Below the pieces are notes generated by a model. It did not search any database. It was not told the DNA's origin and worked only from the letters and a program-made list of their open reading frames with translations. From positions 1,426,001-1,490,000 of the forward strand of contig JAPEHQ010000002.1 of the NCBI GenBank assembly GCA_027405735.1: a stretch of DNA of 64,000 nt, in the 5' to 3' direction. Made by a program: the position numbers and the translations under genes. The DNA comes from Mucor racemosus. Taxonomy: Eukaryota > Mucoromycota > Mucoromycetes > Mucorales > Mucoraceae. The first letter of the stretch is position 1, and each line of letters opens with the position of its first letter. Shown here piece by piece: positions 1 to 11,500 of the stretch.

Positions 1-1246
1 AGATCTTGGGATATTTTGCAAGAAGATTCAGAGGGTCGATTGAGTAGCGTAGTATCACAATTACAACAACAAAGAAAACGACGAAGGTAAGCACTAAAGC
101 AATAGATATGATATTAAATTTAGTGGTTGCGTACTGATTTTATAAACAACAACAGATTATTAAAGGATACAGCTATTATACAAAGAGGTATCATTCGACA
201 TTTATTCCTAGTTATCGACTTGTCAGAAGCAATGAATGAAAAAGACTTGAGACCTAGTCGCGTAGAGTTAACATTAACATATGCACAACAGTTTGTGATT
301 GAATACTTTGATCAAAACCCTATATCCCAACTTGGCATCATTGTAACTAGAGATGGTATTGCCGAGAAATTAACAGAACTCAGTGGAAATCCAACTGATC
401 ATATAAAAGCATTAAAATCAAAAAAGAATACTGAAACAAGTGGAGAACCTTCATTACAAAACTCATTGCAATTAGCTAGAGCAAGCATGCTTGGTGTGCC
501 AAGTCATGGATCAAAGGAAGTGTTGTTCGTATTTGGTTCCTTGACTACATGTGATCCTTCTGATATTCATGAAACTATTGATTTGTTGAAAAAAGAGATG
601 GTGCGAGTGAATATTGTGGGTCTTGCTGCAGAAGTACAAATTTGTCGATTACTATGTGAAGCAACAAAGGGCACCTATGGCGTTGTATTGAATGAAGCAC
701 ATTATAAAGATTTATTATTTGAGGTAGTTCCACCTCCAGCAGTGTTGCCCAACAAAAATACATCGAATTTAGTGACAATGGGATTTCCTAGAAGATTAAT
801 AGAGGATAATCCAAGTTTCTGTGTTTGGTAAGAAAGATGGGAGGGGGTTTTGCATTATGCATTGTGTGATTATATTAACATTTTGCTCTAGTCATTCAAA
901 ATTAACATTAGGAGGGTATATCTGTCCTAGGTGTAAATCTAAAGTATGCGAATTACCAAGCGATTGCGATATTTGTGGGCTTACGCTTGTATCATCGCCT
1001 CATTTAGCCAGATCATATCACCATTTGTTTCCAGTTGATAATTTTGATGAAATCAAGAATAATAGTGGTCGTGAAACACATTGTTTCTCATGCTTGACAG
1101 AATTTATTGACAAGGCAGAAACTACAGGTAAATTTTCATGTCCAAAATGTGCTCAAGAATTTTGTGCAGAGTGCGATATTTTTGTCCATGAAGTGTTACA
1201 TAATTGTCCCGGTTGTTGGAGTGTTGGTCAAAAGAAAAAGACTTGA
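1..1246 (+). CDS. SSL1: TFIIH core subunit Ssl1/p44 (GTF2H2), 5'-truncated by the window edge
   Basis: Subunit of the TFIIH core, acting in nucleotide excision repair and RNA polymerase II initiation; in the known complex it binds and stimulates the XPD/Rad3 helicase. I read exons 1-86, 156-827 and 892-1246 with introns of 69 and 64 nt; the joins keep frame and rebuild conserved stretches (RRRLLKDTAIIQRG across intron 1, SFCVCHSKLTLGG across intron 2). The visible protein is about 370 aa. It has a von Willebrand A-like domain (LVIDLSEAM near the start) and a C-terminal zinc region with pairs CPRC, CDIC, CFSC, CPKC, CAEC and CPGC, plus the family signature LARSYHHLFP. The true N-terminus lies left of the window. 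A run of T and an AATAAA-like signal follow near 1433. Confidence 0.93.
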
Positions 1247-1512
1247 TTGTCTCGGATAATATTTCGTTATCAATCTCCAATCAATCAGTCAAGAAGTAAT
1301 TTGATCGAATGGCGTATATGTTGATCCTTTTTTTTTTTTTCTTTTGGTGGTTTTGTTGATGAAACGGTAGCAAATTTAGCTTTGTTTGTTTCTTGTTTTG
1401 TAACCCTTGTAGATACTATTTTTTTTTTTTTTTAATAAAAGAAAAAGAAAAAGAAAAAACTAAATCATGAATCCCTTATCCTCTTGTATATTATACTCAC
1501 TCCTAAAATAAT

Positions 1513-2325
1513 ATGCTGGATACTTTGCCTTCAGAGCTATTACTCAATGTTATATCACTGATATCATGCCAAGACGTATCATCCGTAAGACTTACATGCA
1601 AATTTATGCGTACCTTTTGCGACCAACCTGTAAATTGGAAGTCCATTTATCTAAAGCCATCAACAGAACAAGAACTATGGAAACTAACAAAACTTAAAGA
1701 CATCATTGACCCACATGTATCTCACATTCAATCGATTCGTATTTGGGGTGTTCGAGATAATATTGTACAATATTTATTAAATCAATGTCGAAATTTAAAG
1801 CATTTGACAATATGTGGATGGACAACACTTTCAGACCACTGTCTAACGTTATTACCTTCTCAATCACTAAAGATCAAGACATTGAAACTAATTGGCTCAT
1901 CCCAGCAGACTAATTTTGTGTCTGTGGATGCATATACTCTGGGTAATCTATTATTACAATCACCTGAAATGACCAATCTTGTGTTAAGCTGTGAAATACA
2001 CATTCATGCAGAAACATTTGTCGCAGAATTAGAAAAGAAAAAAACCACCAGTAGCGATTTACAATCATTTATGCTTGCGAGCCGTAAAACATGGTTAAAT
2101 GAGCATGTGCTTAGATTAATCAACATTTATCCAGATATACAAAAGATCTATCTATTACCCAAAATCAGTATTCGTTTTGATTCAGTTGAAGAAAATCATA
2201 TAGACGACATTATGTACGAAAAATTGAAACAAATCATGAATATAGTGCCATTACCATTGGAATTCCCTTTATTAACAAACGAGGAGTTCATCATTTATGA
2301 TAAAAGATCAACTACCTGCGCTTAA
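1513..2325 (+). CDS. F-box protein with a leucine-rich C-terminal region
   Basis: Single-exon ORF of 270 aa opening with an F-box (MLDTLPSELLLNVISLIS, then VRLTCKFM), the segment that binds Skp1 in SCF ubiquitin ligases. After residue 60 come loosely repeated leucine-rich segments (SIRIWGV, LKHLTICGW, IKTLKLIG, MTNLVLSC) that probably form the substrate-binding solenoid. The start is the first ATG after an upstream T/A-rich stretch; the gene follows SSL1 in the same direction after 266 nt. An AATAAA signal lies at about 2424-2429. The SCF role is inferred from the F-box; the substrate cannot be told. The length is short for an F-box/LRR protein, and the last 60 residues show no motif I recognise. 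Confidence 0.8.
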   Translation: MLDTLPSELLLNVISLISCQDVSSVRLTCKFMRTFCDQPVNWKSIYLKPSTEQELWKLTKLKDIIDPHVSHIQSIRIWGVRDNIVQYLLNQCRNLKHLTICGWTTLSDHCLTLLPSQSLKIKTLKLIGSSQQTNFVSVDAYTLGNLLLQSPEMTNLVLSCEIHIHAETFVAELEKKKTTSSDLQSFMLASRKTWLNEHVLRLINIYPDIQKIYLLPKISIRFDSVEENHIDDIMYEKLKQIMNIVPLPLEFPLLTNEEFIIYDKRSTTCA

Positions 2326-3515
2326 AACCAACATTCACACACTCATACTCTCGCAAAACAAACGGAGCAACTGATTAATAGTACCTTTTAGTTATATCAT
2401 CATCATAGTATATTATGATTTGCAATAAAATTATGGGAAAAACTGTATTTTGATTATGCAGTATATGATCAACTGATTCGCATCATGAAAAGAATCTCGA
2501 TCATTTGTCGTTGCTTGAATTCGCTATTTATGCTTTCAATAGTGTCATTTTGCAAACAAACCAGATTATTTATTATAATAAATATCGAATTAATAAAATA
2601 TCAGAATCTAGTTTAGAGTATTATAAATTATGAAAGGTTATGATGATATAGGTTTTACAAGACCAAAAGTAAAATAAAAATTCCTTAATGTTTGCTATGG
2701 CGGTTAAATGAGAAATTATTACTACTTATTGTGGTTGATTACTTCAACATCTAGTTCCCAACAAAGAACATTCTGCTTTAGATATACCATTAATAATCAA
2801 TATGCGTGAGATATTACACTATACGCATGTGGAAACCGAATAAAATAAGGGTAAAAAAGAGACACATTGTGCACCCGTAATGTACAATATATGCGCATTC
2901 TTAAATTTATTTTTATTTCAGTCAAAATATTTTGCAGAAAGAGCAGATATACACTTAGCATTTATGTGGTACGAAGTAAATTCATTGTGTTTCAATAATA
3001 ACGCACGAGCAAAGCATTATTTAGTATCACTTTGGTGAGGTCTTTCTGGAATAAATATTTATCCTGTTCACCACCACAGTAATACACTGTTCCCGCTTTC
3101 AATGTAATTTACCATTCAGTATATCAACAAGTTAACAAGTAATAAGAAATATTTTATTAATTACTATGAAATAAGAATAAATTTGCAATCAACTTGCTCT
3201 TTGGCATTTTATACAATCATAAATCAAGTGCGCCTCCTAAATCATTAAACATCTTAAAATGCTTGTACTTCTATCCAATAATGTGGTAAAGTTGACTGTA
3301 AATTAGATATAATATTACTTTTTTATATTCTTGAGAATAGCATTTGTCGATTCTTGATATTGCAAATGTTCTTTTTTAACATACTGTTTGTTTCGCTATA
3401 AAATCTTTTAAGGTTTTAGATAATCGCATCGATAAACTTAAGTATCTAGAGGGCACTGCATCAGCCAATGGCATGAGTGATACACAAAAAAAAAACTATT
3501 ATTCTAGGTCAATAA

Positions 3516-3541
3516 ACATTGTAAATAGCTATTTACAATGT
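3516..3541. repeat. Perfect 26-bp palindrome
   Basis: The arm ACATTGTAAATAG (3516-3528) is followed directly by its exact reverse complement (3529-3541), with no spacer. It is flanked by a looser inverted pair, AGGTCA at 3506-3511 and TGACCT at 3558-3563. No gene overlaps it. Confidence 0.9.
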
Positions 3542-3692
3542 AATTTTGCAGCATACCTGACCTTATTCATAATCGAATGTACATGATATTTCTCGATTTA
3601 TATAGCTATTAAATTCTTGGCAAGCCTTTAAACCTATTGTAGCAATAACTGCGCTTAAAGAAGATGTTTAACCAATATAAAACAGACTGAAA

Positions 3693-3718
3693 AGAGAGAG
3701 AGAGAGAGAGAGAGAGAG
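3693..3718. repeat. (AG)13 microsatellite
   Basis: Thirteen uninterrupted AG units in the intergenic DNA upstream of the asparagine synthetase gene. Confidence 0.95.
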
Positions 3719-4418
3719 GTCGTTGGCCTGAAACATTCAATATTAGTCAAAGCAACCTCAACCTCAGTGTGCTAATGTTATTGGCGAATAAGGAAATACT
3801 TCCTTCATCTTAAGACAAGAGATATGATAAACTATGCTCTAATCGTGAGAGATAAAATTGTTCGAATTATATGTAGAATATGTGCAACGTTCGATATCAG
3901 ATGCCCTTTTTTGATGCATGTAAAAAGATGTGATAAAGTTATCCCGAGTTAAAGTTCTTGGTTTACGAGCGATGGGACAAATGCCCTATTTCATAAGACG
4001 TAGGAGGATACACAATATACCCGGCTTCCCGCTGAATATCAAACTGATATTTACACATTGGCAAAATTGAAACAATCTACTCAGGATCAAAGCAAGAATA
4101 AAAAAAAAGGGGGGGGGGGCTTTTCGACTATATGCAGGTATACATTTACAAAATCTATGAATGTTAATTGGATACTAATATATGTTAATTTTGTACTACT
4201 AGGTGTGCTGCCGAAAATTTGCTTTGTCAAACTCTGGAACTTGAAATGCGGTCTTCCAAAGAAATCAGATCTGTAGTAAGGCCAGACATCGAAAACACAC
4301 ATTAATTACAAATATAGAAAATTTGAAAACGAAATAAGTCGTATAAGTAGTATCAATAGGCCGTCAATTTAATACCTACAGTTTTATCATCTTTTTTTTT
4401 TTTTAAATATAAAATAAA

Positions 4419-6497
4419 ATGTGTGGTTTCTGCAGTTATTTTCATTTCGATAGTTCAGATAATGAGTTCCCTAACCTTGATCTTGATACTGCCTTGCAGT
4501 ATATGCATCATCGTGGCCCTGATTCTCGAGGTAAATACATTTCTCCTAATGGCCGTTGTGGTAAGTTTGTTGCTATTGCTTAATTTAAATTCAGTATGTA
4601 TCTAATGTTTTCATCAGCCCTCGGCCATGTCCGTCTCTCCATTATTGATTTAGCTGGTGGTCAACAGCCTTTAAGCAATGCATCTGGTTCTATTCAATCC
4701 GTCGTTAATGGTGAGCTTTACGATTTTGAGCGTATTAGAGAAGAACTGCAAGCCAAGGGACACGAATTCAGTACCAAGAGTGATAGTGAAATTGCCCTTC
4801 ATCTCTATGAAGAATATGATTTATCATTCCTTCAGCATCTTCGTGGTGAGTTTGCTTTGAACATTTTTGATGCCAAGAAGGATCGTTTTATTGCTGCTCG
4901 TGATCGTTTTGGTATCAAGCCTCTTTATTATACGGTTTACAACAATACTTTACTTGTTGGTAGTGAGATAAAGTCATTTATTCCTTTGGGATGGAAAGCT
5001 GAATGGGATATTGATTCCATCATGAATAATGGTCCTATTACTGATATGAGAACTTGTTTCAAGGGTGTCTACAAGTTGCCTCCTGGTCATTATTTGATTG
5101 CTACTTCTTCTGGATCTATCGAGGTTCGTCCATACTGGGATGCCGATTATCCCGACAAGAATGTCAAGGAAACTCGTACTGTTGAGGAAATGGTTCAAGG
5201 TGTTCATGATCATCTATTGGAAGCTGTGAGACATAGATTAAGAGCTGATGTGCCTCTTGGTGTTTATCTTAGTGGCGGTATTGATAGTTCTTGTATTGCT
5301 GGTATGGCTTCCAAGATATTAAGAGAGACAAATCCTGATGCTAAATTGAGAGCATTCTCTATTTCATTTGCCGAAAGTGATAAGTATGATGAATCCGAGA
5401 TCGCCGAAAGAACTGCTAAATTCTGTGATGCCGAATTTGAAAAATTGTCACTCACAGAAGATGATCTTTTGGCTAGATTTGAAGAATCTGTTTGGTATGT
5501 CGAACAACCTCAGTTCAACTTGAATGGTGTTGGTAAGTTTCTTTTGTCTGAATTTGTTCGTGATCAAGGTTACAAGGTTGTCTTGACTGGTGAAGGTTCT
5601 GACGAACATTTTGGTGGTTATGCTTTCTTCCATGGTGATTACCTTCGTGAGGCTGATAATGCTTCTCCTGATGGCTTTGGTACTCTTTCTAATGAAGAAC
5701 GTGTAGCTAGGCTCAAGAAATTTGGTAAACAAGACGAGTTTGATAAATACGGTGAAGGTGTATTCAAAGACCATAAGGATAACCTCGATAGCACTCGTAA
5801 AATGGTCAATAACATCAATACCCACACCATGTTAGGTACGGTTGTTTCCATCAACAACGCATATTTTAAAGATACTGCTATCTCTCAATGTGGATTACCT
5901 AACCCTGCTCTTGCCATGGTTGAAAGTATTGATGGTATAGCCCGCTACAAGGCCAACACCAAGTGGCATACTCTCCATACTGCCATGTATATCGAAAACC
6001 ATACTTTCCTTCCAAACTATCTTTGTAACTTGCTCGGTGATCGTAGTGAAATGGCTCATTCTATTGAAGCACGTACCCCTTTCTTGGATCATCATCTTTG
6101 TGAATACGTAAACAATCTTCCTCCTTCTCTCAAGATCAAATGCGAAGCTGATGGTACGTTGAATGAAAAGTGGGTTCTTAAGGAAGCTGTCAAGCCTTAT
6201 ATTACCGAAGAAATTTATAATCGTACCAAGCATCCTTTCATTGCCCCTTCTTCAGAGGGCCGTAACCCTGTTGTTGTCGGTTTGCTCGACAAGTTTATTA
6301 CCAAGGAAAATCTTGACAAGATGGGATGGGTTAACAGTGAAAAATTCCTTGAAAATAGGAATCTTTATTTGGAAAATGGCGACCTTTTTCTTTTCAGAGA
6401 TATGTTGATTATGATGTCTTATATCATCCTCGCACAACGTTTCAATATTGCCGCTTGGGGTAATAATAATAGCAGTGTCGAAACTGTTGCTCGTTAA
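4419..6497 (+). CDS. Asparagine synthetase (glutamine-hydrolysing), long form
   Basis: Makes asparagine from aspartate, glutamine and ATP. Exons 4419-4560 and 4618-6497 are joined over a 57-nt intron (GTAAGT...TCATCAG), giving 673 aa. The protein starts MCGFC, so Cys2 becomes the N-terminal nucleophile of the class II glutaminase domain; MHHRGPDSRG and SIIDLAGGQQPL follow. The synthetase domain carries the ATP-pyrophosphatase loop LSGGIDSS (around residue 265) and GEGSDEHFGGY. The start rests on the ATG that yields MCG, which must be N-terminal for activity. The product is about 100 residues longer than human ASNS or yeast Asn1 and looks closer to the bacterial AsnB-like branch found in some fungi, so a paralogous ASN1 may lie elsewhere. 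A 10-C run (6509-6518) sits just after the stop codon. Confidence 0.93.
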
Positions 6498-6699
6498 ATT
6501 CCCAAAAACCCCCCCCCCATTTTATTATATCTTTGTAAATAAAACTCATAATATTCATATATACATTGTATATTTATATTTCATAAATTATTAAATAAAA
6601 ATTAGTTTTGTTATGTTATATTTATGTAATTTGGGCTATGCTTTGTAAAAACGACTTAAAGAACAGAGCGTCTTGATCTTGTTATTCTTTTACAGAATA

Positions 6700-7871
6700 G
6701 ATATATATATGAATTCAATAACTGAAAGCATTATGCTACTAACTGTTTCTAAAAATATTCTCGGCCTTACGAAAAATTCGAAAACAGGTAAAATTTACTG
6801 CTGTTTTTTTTTTTGTCAAAATAGAGGGTTGACTTATCGCTCCTACTTAGCTTTTTTTTTTCACTAAATAACATCAAGATAAAATTATATGCCAATGTAC
6901 CTGAGATGTTCACCTTTAATTCAAAAATAAGTATCCGGAAATATCCTATTTTTTACAATTGGTATTAATTTTTCAGTGCTAAGGTTTCAGATTTTTTACG
7001 CGTATTTTACTGCTAAAGCATTGAAAACTTTGAGGCTTCATATCTCCAGAAATAATTAAGCTATACCAACACTTTTTAATAATAAAATTTACTTGTTTTG
7101 AAGTGCTCTATAACATCTTTTAATATAAAAAAATTATGAGCACTTCTATTTTTTTTCATTTTTTTTTGACATTTCTATAGTAGGTTTCAAAATATTGGTT
7201 AAATTGAGTAACATTTTTTTTGCATTCATGTCATTAAGCTCGTTAAGCTCTCTCAGACCTAATTTAGAGTTTTTCAAAATATTAATTTTTCGTGGAGATA
7301 TCCTCAAAAATGTGTACAAAAAGGTACCTCCATTTCTAGCTTCCATTTTTCCCTTATATACCCTCATCCCAAATTCTGAATCTGAAAAAAAATTGGACAA
7401 AAATCCCGTTTCCTCTACGAAAAATGCAGCAAAAAGGTTTAAAAATAGCTCTATCGATAGATAATGTTTTTGCGCATTATCGTCATTAGTTATATTTTAA
7501 ATATGCTTATAAAAAGTGATGTGCATCTTCAAAAAACCTCCAAAATTTCAATTGCATTTTGTGCAAAATTTAATGTGGAATGTTTTTCTGTTTTTTGTTT
7601 AAATGTATGTAGAATTCAAAATTGTACAAAAGCTATTTAACACGCTAGTTCAACTTATTTTGCAGTTCATGAGCTTTTAAACGATTATTTTTTTGAATCA
7701 TTTTTTGGTCGATTTGCAAAATCAATTTTGAAACCCAGATAGTATATAGTTTAAGCTGTGTTATAAACTATCAGTTTGATTATCTTGACAAAAAATTAAT
7801 ATTTTTCATTGAAACAAAAAATGCAGAGTAGTTTTCAGTTGGGTCTATCATCTTCTTGTGAATATAAAAAA
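6700..7871 (+). repeat. Family-1 ~1.1 kb non-coding repeat, copy A
   Basis: One of four diverged copies of the same sequence here (A; B at ~17081-18230 inverted; C at ~53780-54878; D at ~59949-61110 inverted). Shared landmarks in order are CACTAAATAACA, TACTTGTTTTGAAG, GGAGATATCCTCAAAAATGT, TACCCTCATCCCAAATTCTG, TTTCAATTGCATTTTG and AAAAAATGCAGAG. Ends were judged by eye and are good to tens of bases. On the minus strand 7146-7400 keeps an 84-aa frame also recognisable in the other copies. No transposase is encoded. The flanks 6498-6699 and 7872-8217 show no gene. Confidence 0.8.
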
Positions 7872-8097
7872 GTTATGATAAATTAGGTAGTATTTTCCCA
7901 CATAATAAATTAAAGGACATCTCATTTGAAATTGAAACCATGCCATGCAATTCAAATAAGTGATTAAGAATATAAACCATAAATATATAACCAAGATATT
8001 TTAATGTATCAAAGATATCATGGATATTTATAAATTGTTGTATTACAAATAAAAAAAACCTAAAATTTTCATTTGAATTAAATAAAATAAGTAAGAG

Positions 8098-8217
8098 ATG
8101 TTCTGAACGCATGATTGACAACTGACAACTGAGATTACCAAAAAAAAATTTAACAGACGTTCTTAACCATGTGAATCAAGAACCTAGCTGATGTATCCTT
8201 CTTAGTCGGATGTAATA
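8098..8217. repeat. Short relic similar to 16130-16190 and ~14728
   Basis: GTTCTGAACGCATGATTGACA followed by an ACGTTCTT block resembles sequence near 16135-16185. The next stretch beginning TGATGTATCCTTCTTA resembles TGATGTATCATTCTTA near 14728. This is probably an old LTR-type sequence into which the Ty3 element at 8223 inserted. It is too diverged to classify. Confidence 0.4.
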
Positions 8218-8222
8218 AATGC
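8218..8222. repeat. Target-site duplication, left copy (AATGC)
   Basis: AATGC directly precedes the 5' LTR and is repeated directly after the 3' LTR at 14550-14554. This is the 5-bp duplication expected of a Ty3/gypsy integrase. Confidence 0.93.
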
Positions 8223-8450
8223 TGTAGGTTTTTGCCTATTATTTATGTTAAATCTCATTTCAATCCCATATTGAACCTGACATCCAAATGGAATTGAAAT
8301 GGTATAAATACTTTTAGAATCCAGGACCTGATGGCTCCTGGCTTCCTTTTTTAACTTAATAATAAAGACCCTACGTTCTCCGTGATATAATCGCTTGTAG
8401 TCTTTATTTTATTTGTATTGGAAATAATCGTTATCTACATATAACTCTCA
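8223..8450 (+). repeat. 5' LTR of the Ty3/gypsy element
   Basis: 228 bp, TG...CA termini, identical by eye to 14322-14549. It contains a TATA box (TATAAATA, 8303-8310) and an AATAAA signal (8361-8366) in the order expected for U3 promoter and polyadenylation. Confidence 0.95.
8303..8310 (+). promoter_or_regulatory. TATA box in the 5' LTR
   Basis: TATAAATA lies 80 nt into the LTR and about 220 nt upstream of the gag ATG. It is the probable core promoter of the retrotransposon transcript. Confidence 0.7.
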
Positions 8451-8529
8451 TTTTTTTATATCAACGTTCTTGAACGATAGCTCGAATATTATTAAGATAA
8501 ATCCCCTGTAAATCTCGTCTATTTAAACT

Positions 8530-11500
8530 ATGTCCGAAATTTATCAAAATTCTCAAAGAAGTAACCAATCTTCTAATGCTGAAGTAACTGGAAACAGTAA
8601 CCGAAGTGAAGTTGACGGCGGTAACTCCAGAACCTCTTATGAGGATGGAAATATTACCCACTCTCCTATACAATTGATCGAGCTCGATGAACTTGAGAAT
8701 ATGGACCTTGACGATGGTAATATTGAATACCCTAGTCTGTCGTCTATTAAAAGTTCAGGACCTCCAAATCTTTTTATTAATCCCATGGGTAATAACCAAA
8801 ACCATGAAATTCAATTTAATAATCCAACTGTGGTTGGTGGTGTTGTTACGTCCGACATCTTAAGCGGCTCTCAAAACACATCAGTTTGTAACAATCATAC
8901 GGATAAGGGTAAAGCTCATGAACCATCAGGTTCAATTGCTGAAAATACTAGTGTAAGCACTTCTTTTCAAAATAACTTTACTCCCTCTGCAATGAAATCT
9001 AAATTTGCTCCTGTTGCCCAAAACGATTTTGAGGATAGTGAGAAGGAGACTAGAATGATGATGGAGAACATCCATCGTCAAATTAGACAACTTCTTATGT
9101 CTGATGATCCGGATGCGGATAATAAGATACAAATTTTGAAAACTAAATCAACCACATTAAATGGGATGTTAACTGAAATCCGTAATATGGCACCTAAAGA
9201 CCAATCGGTAACTACTAATCCAATGATGAATAATCATGGTCAACCCCAAGTATTAACCATGATGGAACAGAATAAATTTAAGGTTCCCATGGATAAGATT
9301 CCTAAGTTCGATATTGAAATTTGCAACTATCCCACGCAAACATATCAAATGAGGGCTCTTGATAAAACAACTATTGTATCGTACCGAACAGTTGAAGATT
9401 TTATTGAAGCATTCGAATCTATCTTTGTATTCTATAACACGAACATCGATAAGCATTGGGACAAAGCTTTGAAACAATCGTTCATCACCTCGATGGATAC
9501 GGCACCAAGAGATTGACTGCTCCATGAAATCAAGGTTAGCAAGTTTCGATACAAATGTTGGAATGACATGAAAGATAAACTAATCAAAAAGTATTTGGAA
9601 ACATATACTAATGATGATTACGTTGGTCAAGTGTTTCTGATGCGTCAACATCCCACGGAACCCTTAATGAATTATCTGCAACGCTATGTCATTTTGCTTA
9701 CCAAGGCAAAAATGCAAGATACTCACAATAAGGCCGTCGAATGTTTCATGTCCTTGCAGGGTTACGTTAAAACGTACCTCAAATCTAAATTACCAGAGTT
9801 ACGAAGCTCTAAAAACAATGACAGGATCAGTTGTCCCGACCCTCTTCTTCCCAACGAGAATTTACATTCTCTAATGGAATTATTGGAATCGCATACACAC
9901 AGTGTCCATCGCGAATTATCAGATCGATATGCAGTTGAATCAGCAAAGCGATCTAAAGCTAGAAGTATCAATGATAAAAAACGTACTCGCCCTGAGGATG
10001 AAATTCCCAATGAGGATACTTCTTCACCTCCTAAACGAGTGGATCGTAGAGAACCTCAACGTCCATACCAACCTTTTACTGGTAACCCCACCAAATCTTT
10101 ATGTGGCCACTGTAAAAAGGTTGAATACGTCCCTGGTCATCAATGTCCTGAAAGATCAGAATATTATCGTCGTCGTGCTGAGAAAGAGAATGCACTTCCA
10201 GATAATAATAGAACAGGTACGTTCGCTGTAAGACGAAAATCTTTCATTGAACATTTATCTAATCCAGATCATCATGAACCTTACACTATAGTAAATCAAG
10301 CTAATGTAAATATGGTTCGATCATCGAAAACAACCGCTGGTCAACTTAATCAAGCGACCTCGGACGCCATTGAGGATACGGAAGATATGGTTAGAGCATT
10401 AGCTGATATCCTTAAAAAATACAATCCCATGTCAGACGACGATGATCTAATGGAATACGTTGATCAGAGTTTGACTACGGAACCACTTGTCGCTCCTGGC
10501 ATTTTAGAAAACAATGGTAAATACCACAAATTCTTATGTAGTATGCTACATACTACTAAGAAAAGACAAATGATTGATGACAATGATATACTAAATCAAA
10601 ATCCTTACTCTCCTTTGTCACCTTTCTTATTGTTGGGAACACATAGGCAACTAGCGTTAATTGACTCTGGTTCAGATATTTCATTATTATCTTCTGACTT
10701 ATGTAATAAATACAATATCACAATCAACCCTTGCTTGAATATTCAGATAACTCTAGCAAATAATGAACATGTACCTTTATTGGGAAAAACAGATCAGATC
10801 CTAATTAAATATAATGGACGTAATATCAAACACTCCTTTTTTGTGATGAACGAATTGGGAAATGGAAAACAATCCCTGTTTGGTTGCGATCTCTTTTCCA
10901 AATTGGGCATATCTCTGTCAGGTGTTGCATTTAATTGGGATGATAATAAAGTTCTATATAATGATGCCATTGTTGATGAACAATACCAGCCTAATATATC
11001 CAACGCTGGCACTGAAAGTGAACACGCTCGATTATTGAAAGCGCTTGAACCAGCGATCCAACGTAATCAAGCGATTGACATTCGTGAACATTGTCCTCAC
11101 CCTTTAGCTCTAATCAAGCTAGATACTATACCCAATGAAACCAGAGCTCGTCGTCAATATAAAATTGCTGAAAAATTGATGCCTGTGTTTGATGAAACTG
11201 TAAAAGAATGGTTAAAGAATGGTGTTATTAAACCCGCACCACCTAGTCCTTGGAACAATCCAGTGACCTTTGCTCCTAAACGAAAGGGCGATGGCACCAT
11301 GTCCTGGCGAACCTGCTTGGATGTGCGTGAACTGAACAGTATCCTTTTAGAGACTAGCCTTGACCATTATAGCATCAAATTACCATCAGATATTTTCAAG
11401 CAAGCGACTGGCGCTGCTATATATTCTTGCATTGATGTCACGACCGCGTACCTGAGACTACCCCTAAATGTTTCAGATCAAGTTAAAACAAGTTTCCAAC

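Larger units (their letters stand above)
2326..4418 (+). other. Intergenic region, no gene recognised
   Basis: About 2.1 kb of AT-rich DNA between the F-box gene and the asparagine synthetase. Open frames are short and show no family resemblance. It holds a perfect 26-bp palindrome (3516-3541), an AG microsatellite (3693-3718) and an A-run joined to an 11-G run (4100-4119). The last part, with a T-run near 4392-4404, is probably the promoter and leader of the next gene. Confidence 0.6.

Noticed and set aside
4058..4302. Frames of 72 and 71 aa around the 11-G run
   Set aside because: They face each other across a homopolymer, have no known similarity and sit in the upstream region of the asparagine synthetase.
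5448..6233. Minus-strand frames inside the asparagine synthetase gene
   Set aside because: They overlap a clearly conserved gene on the other strand and read as low-information complements.
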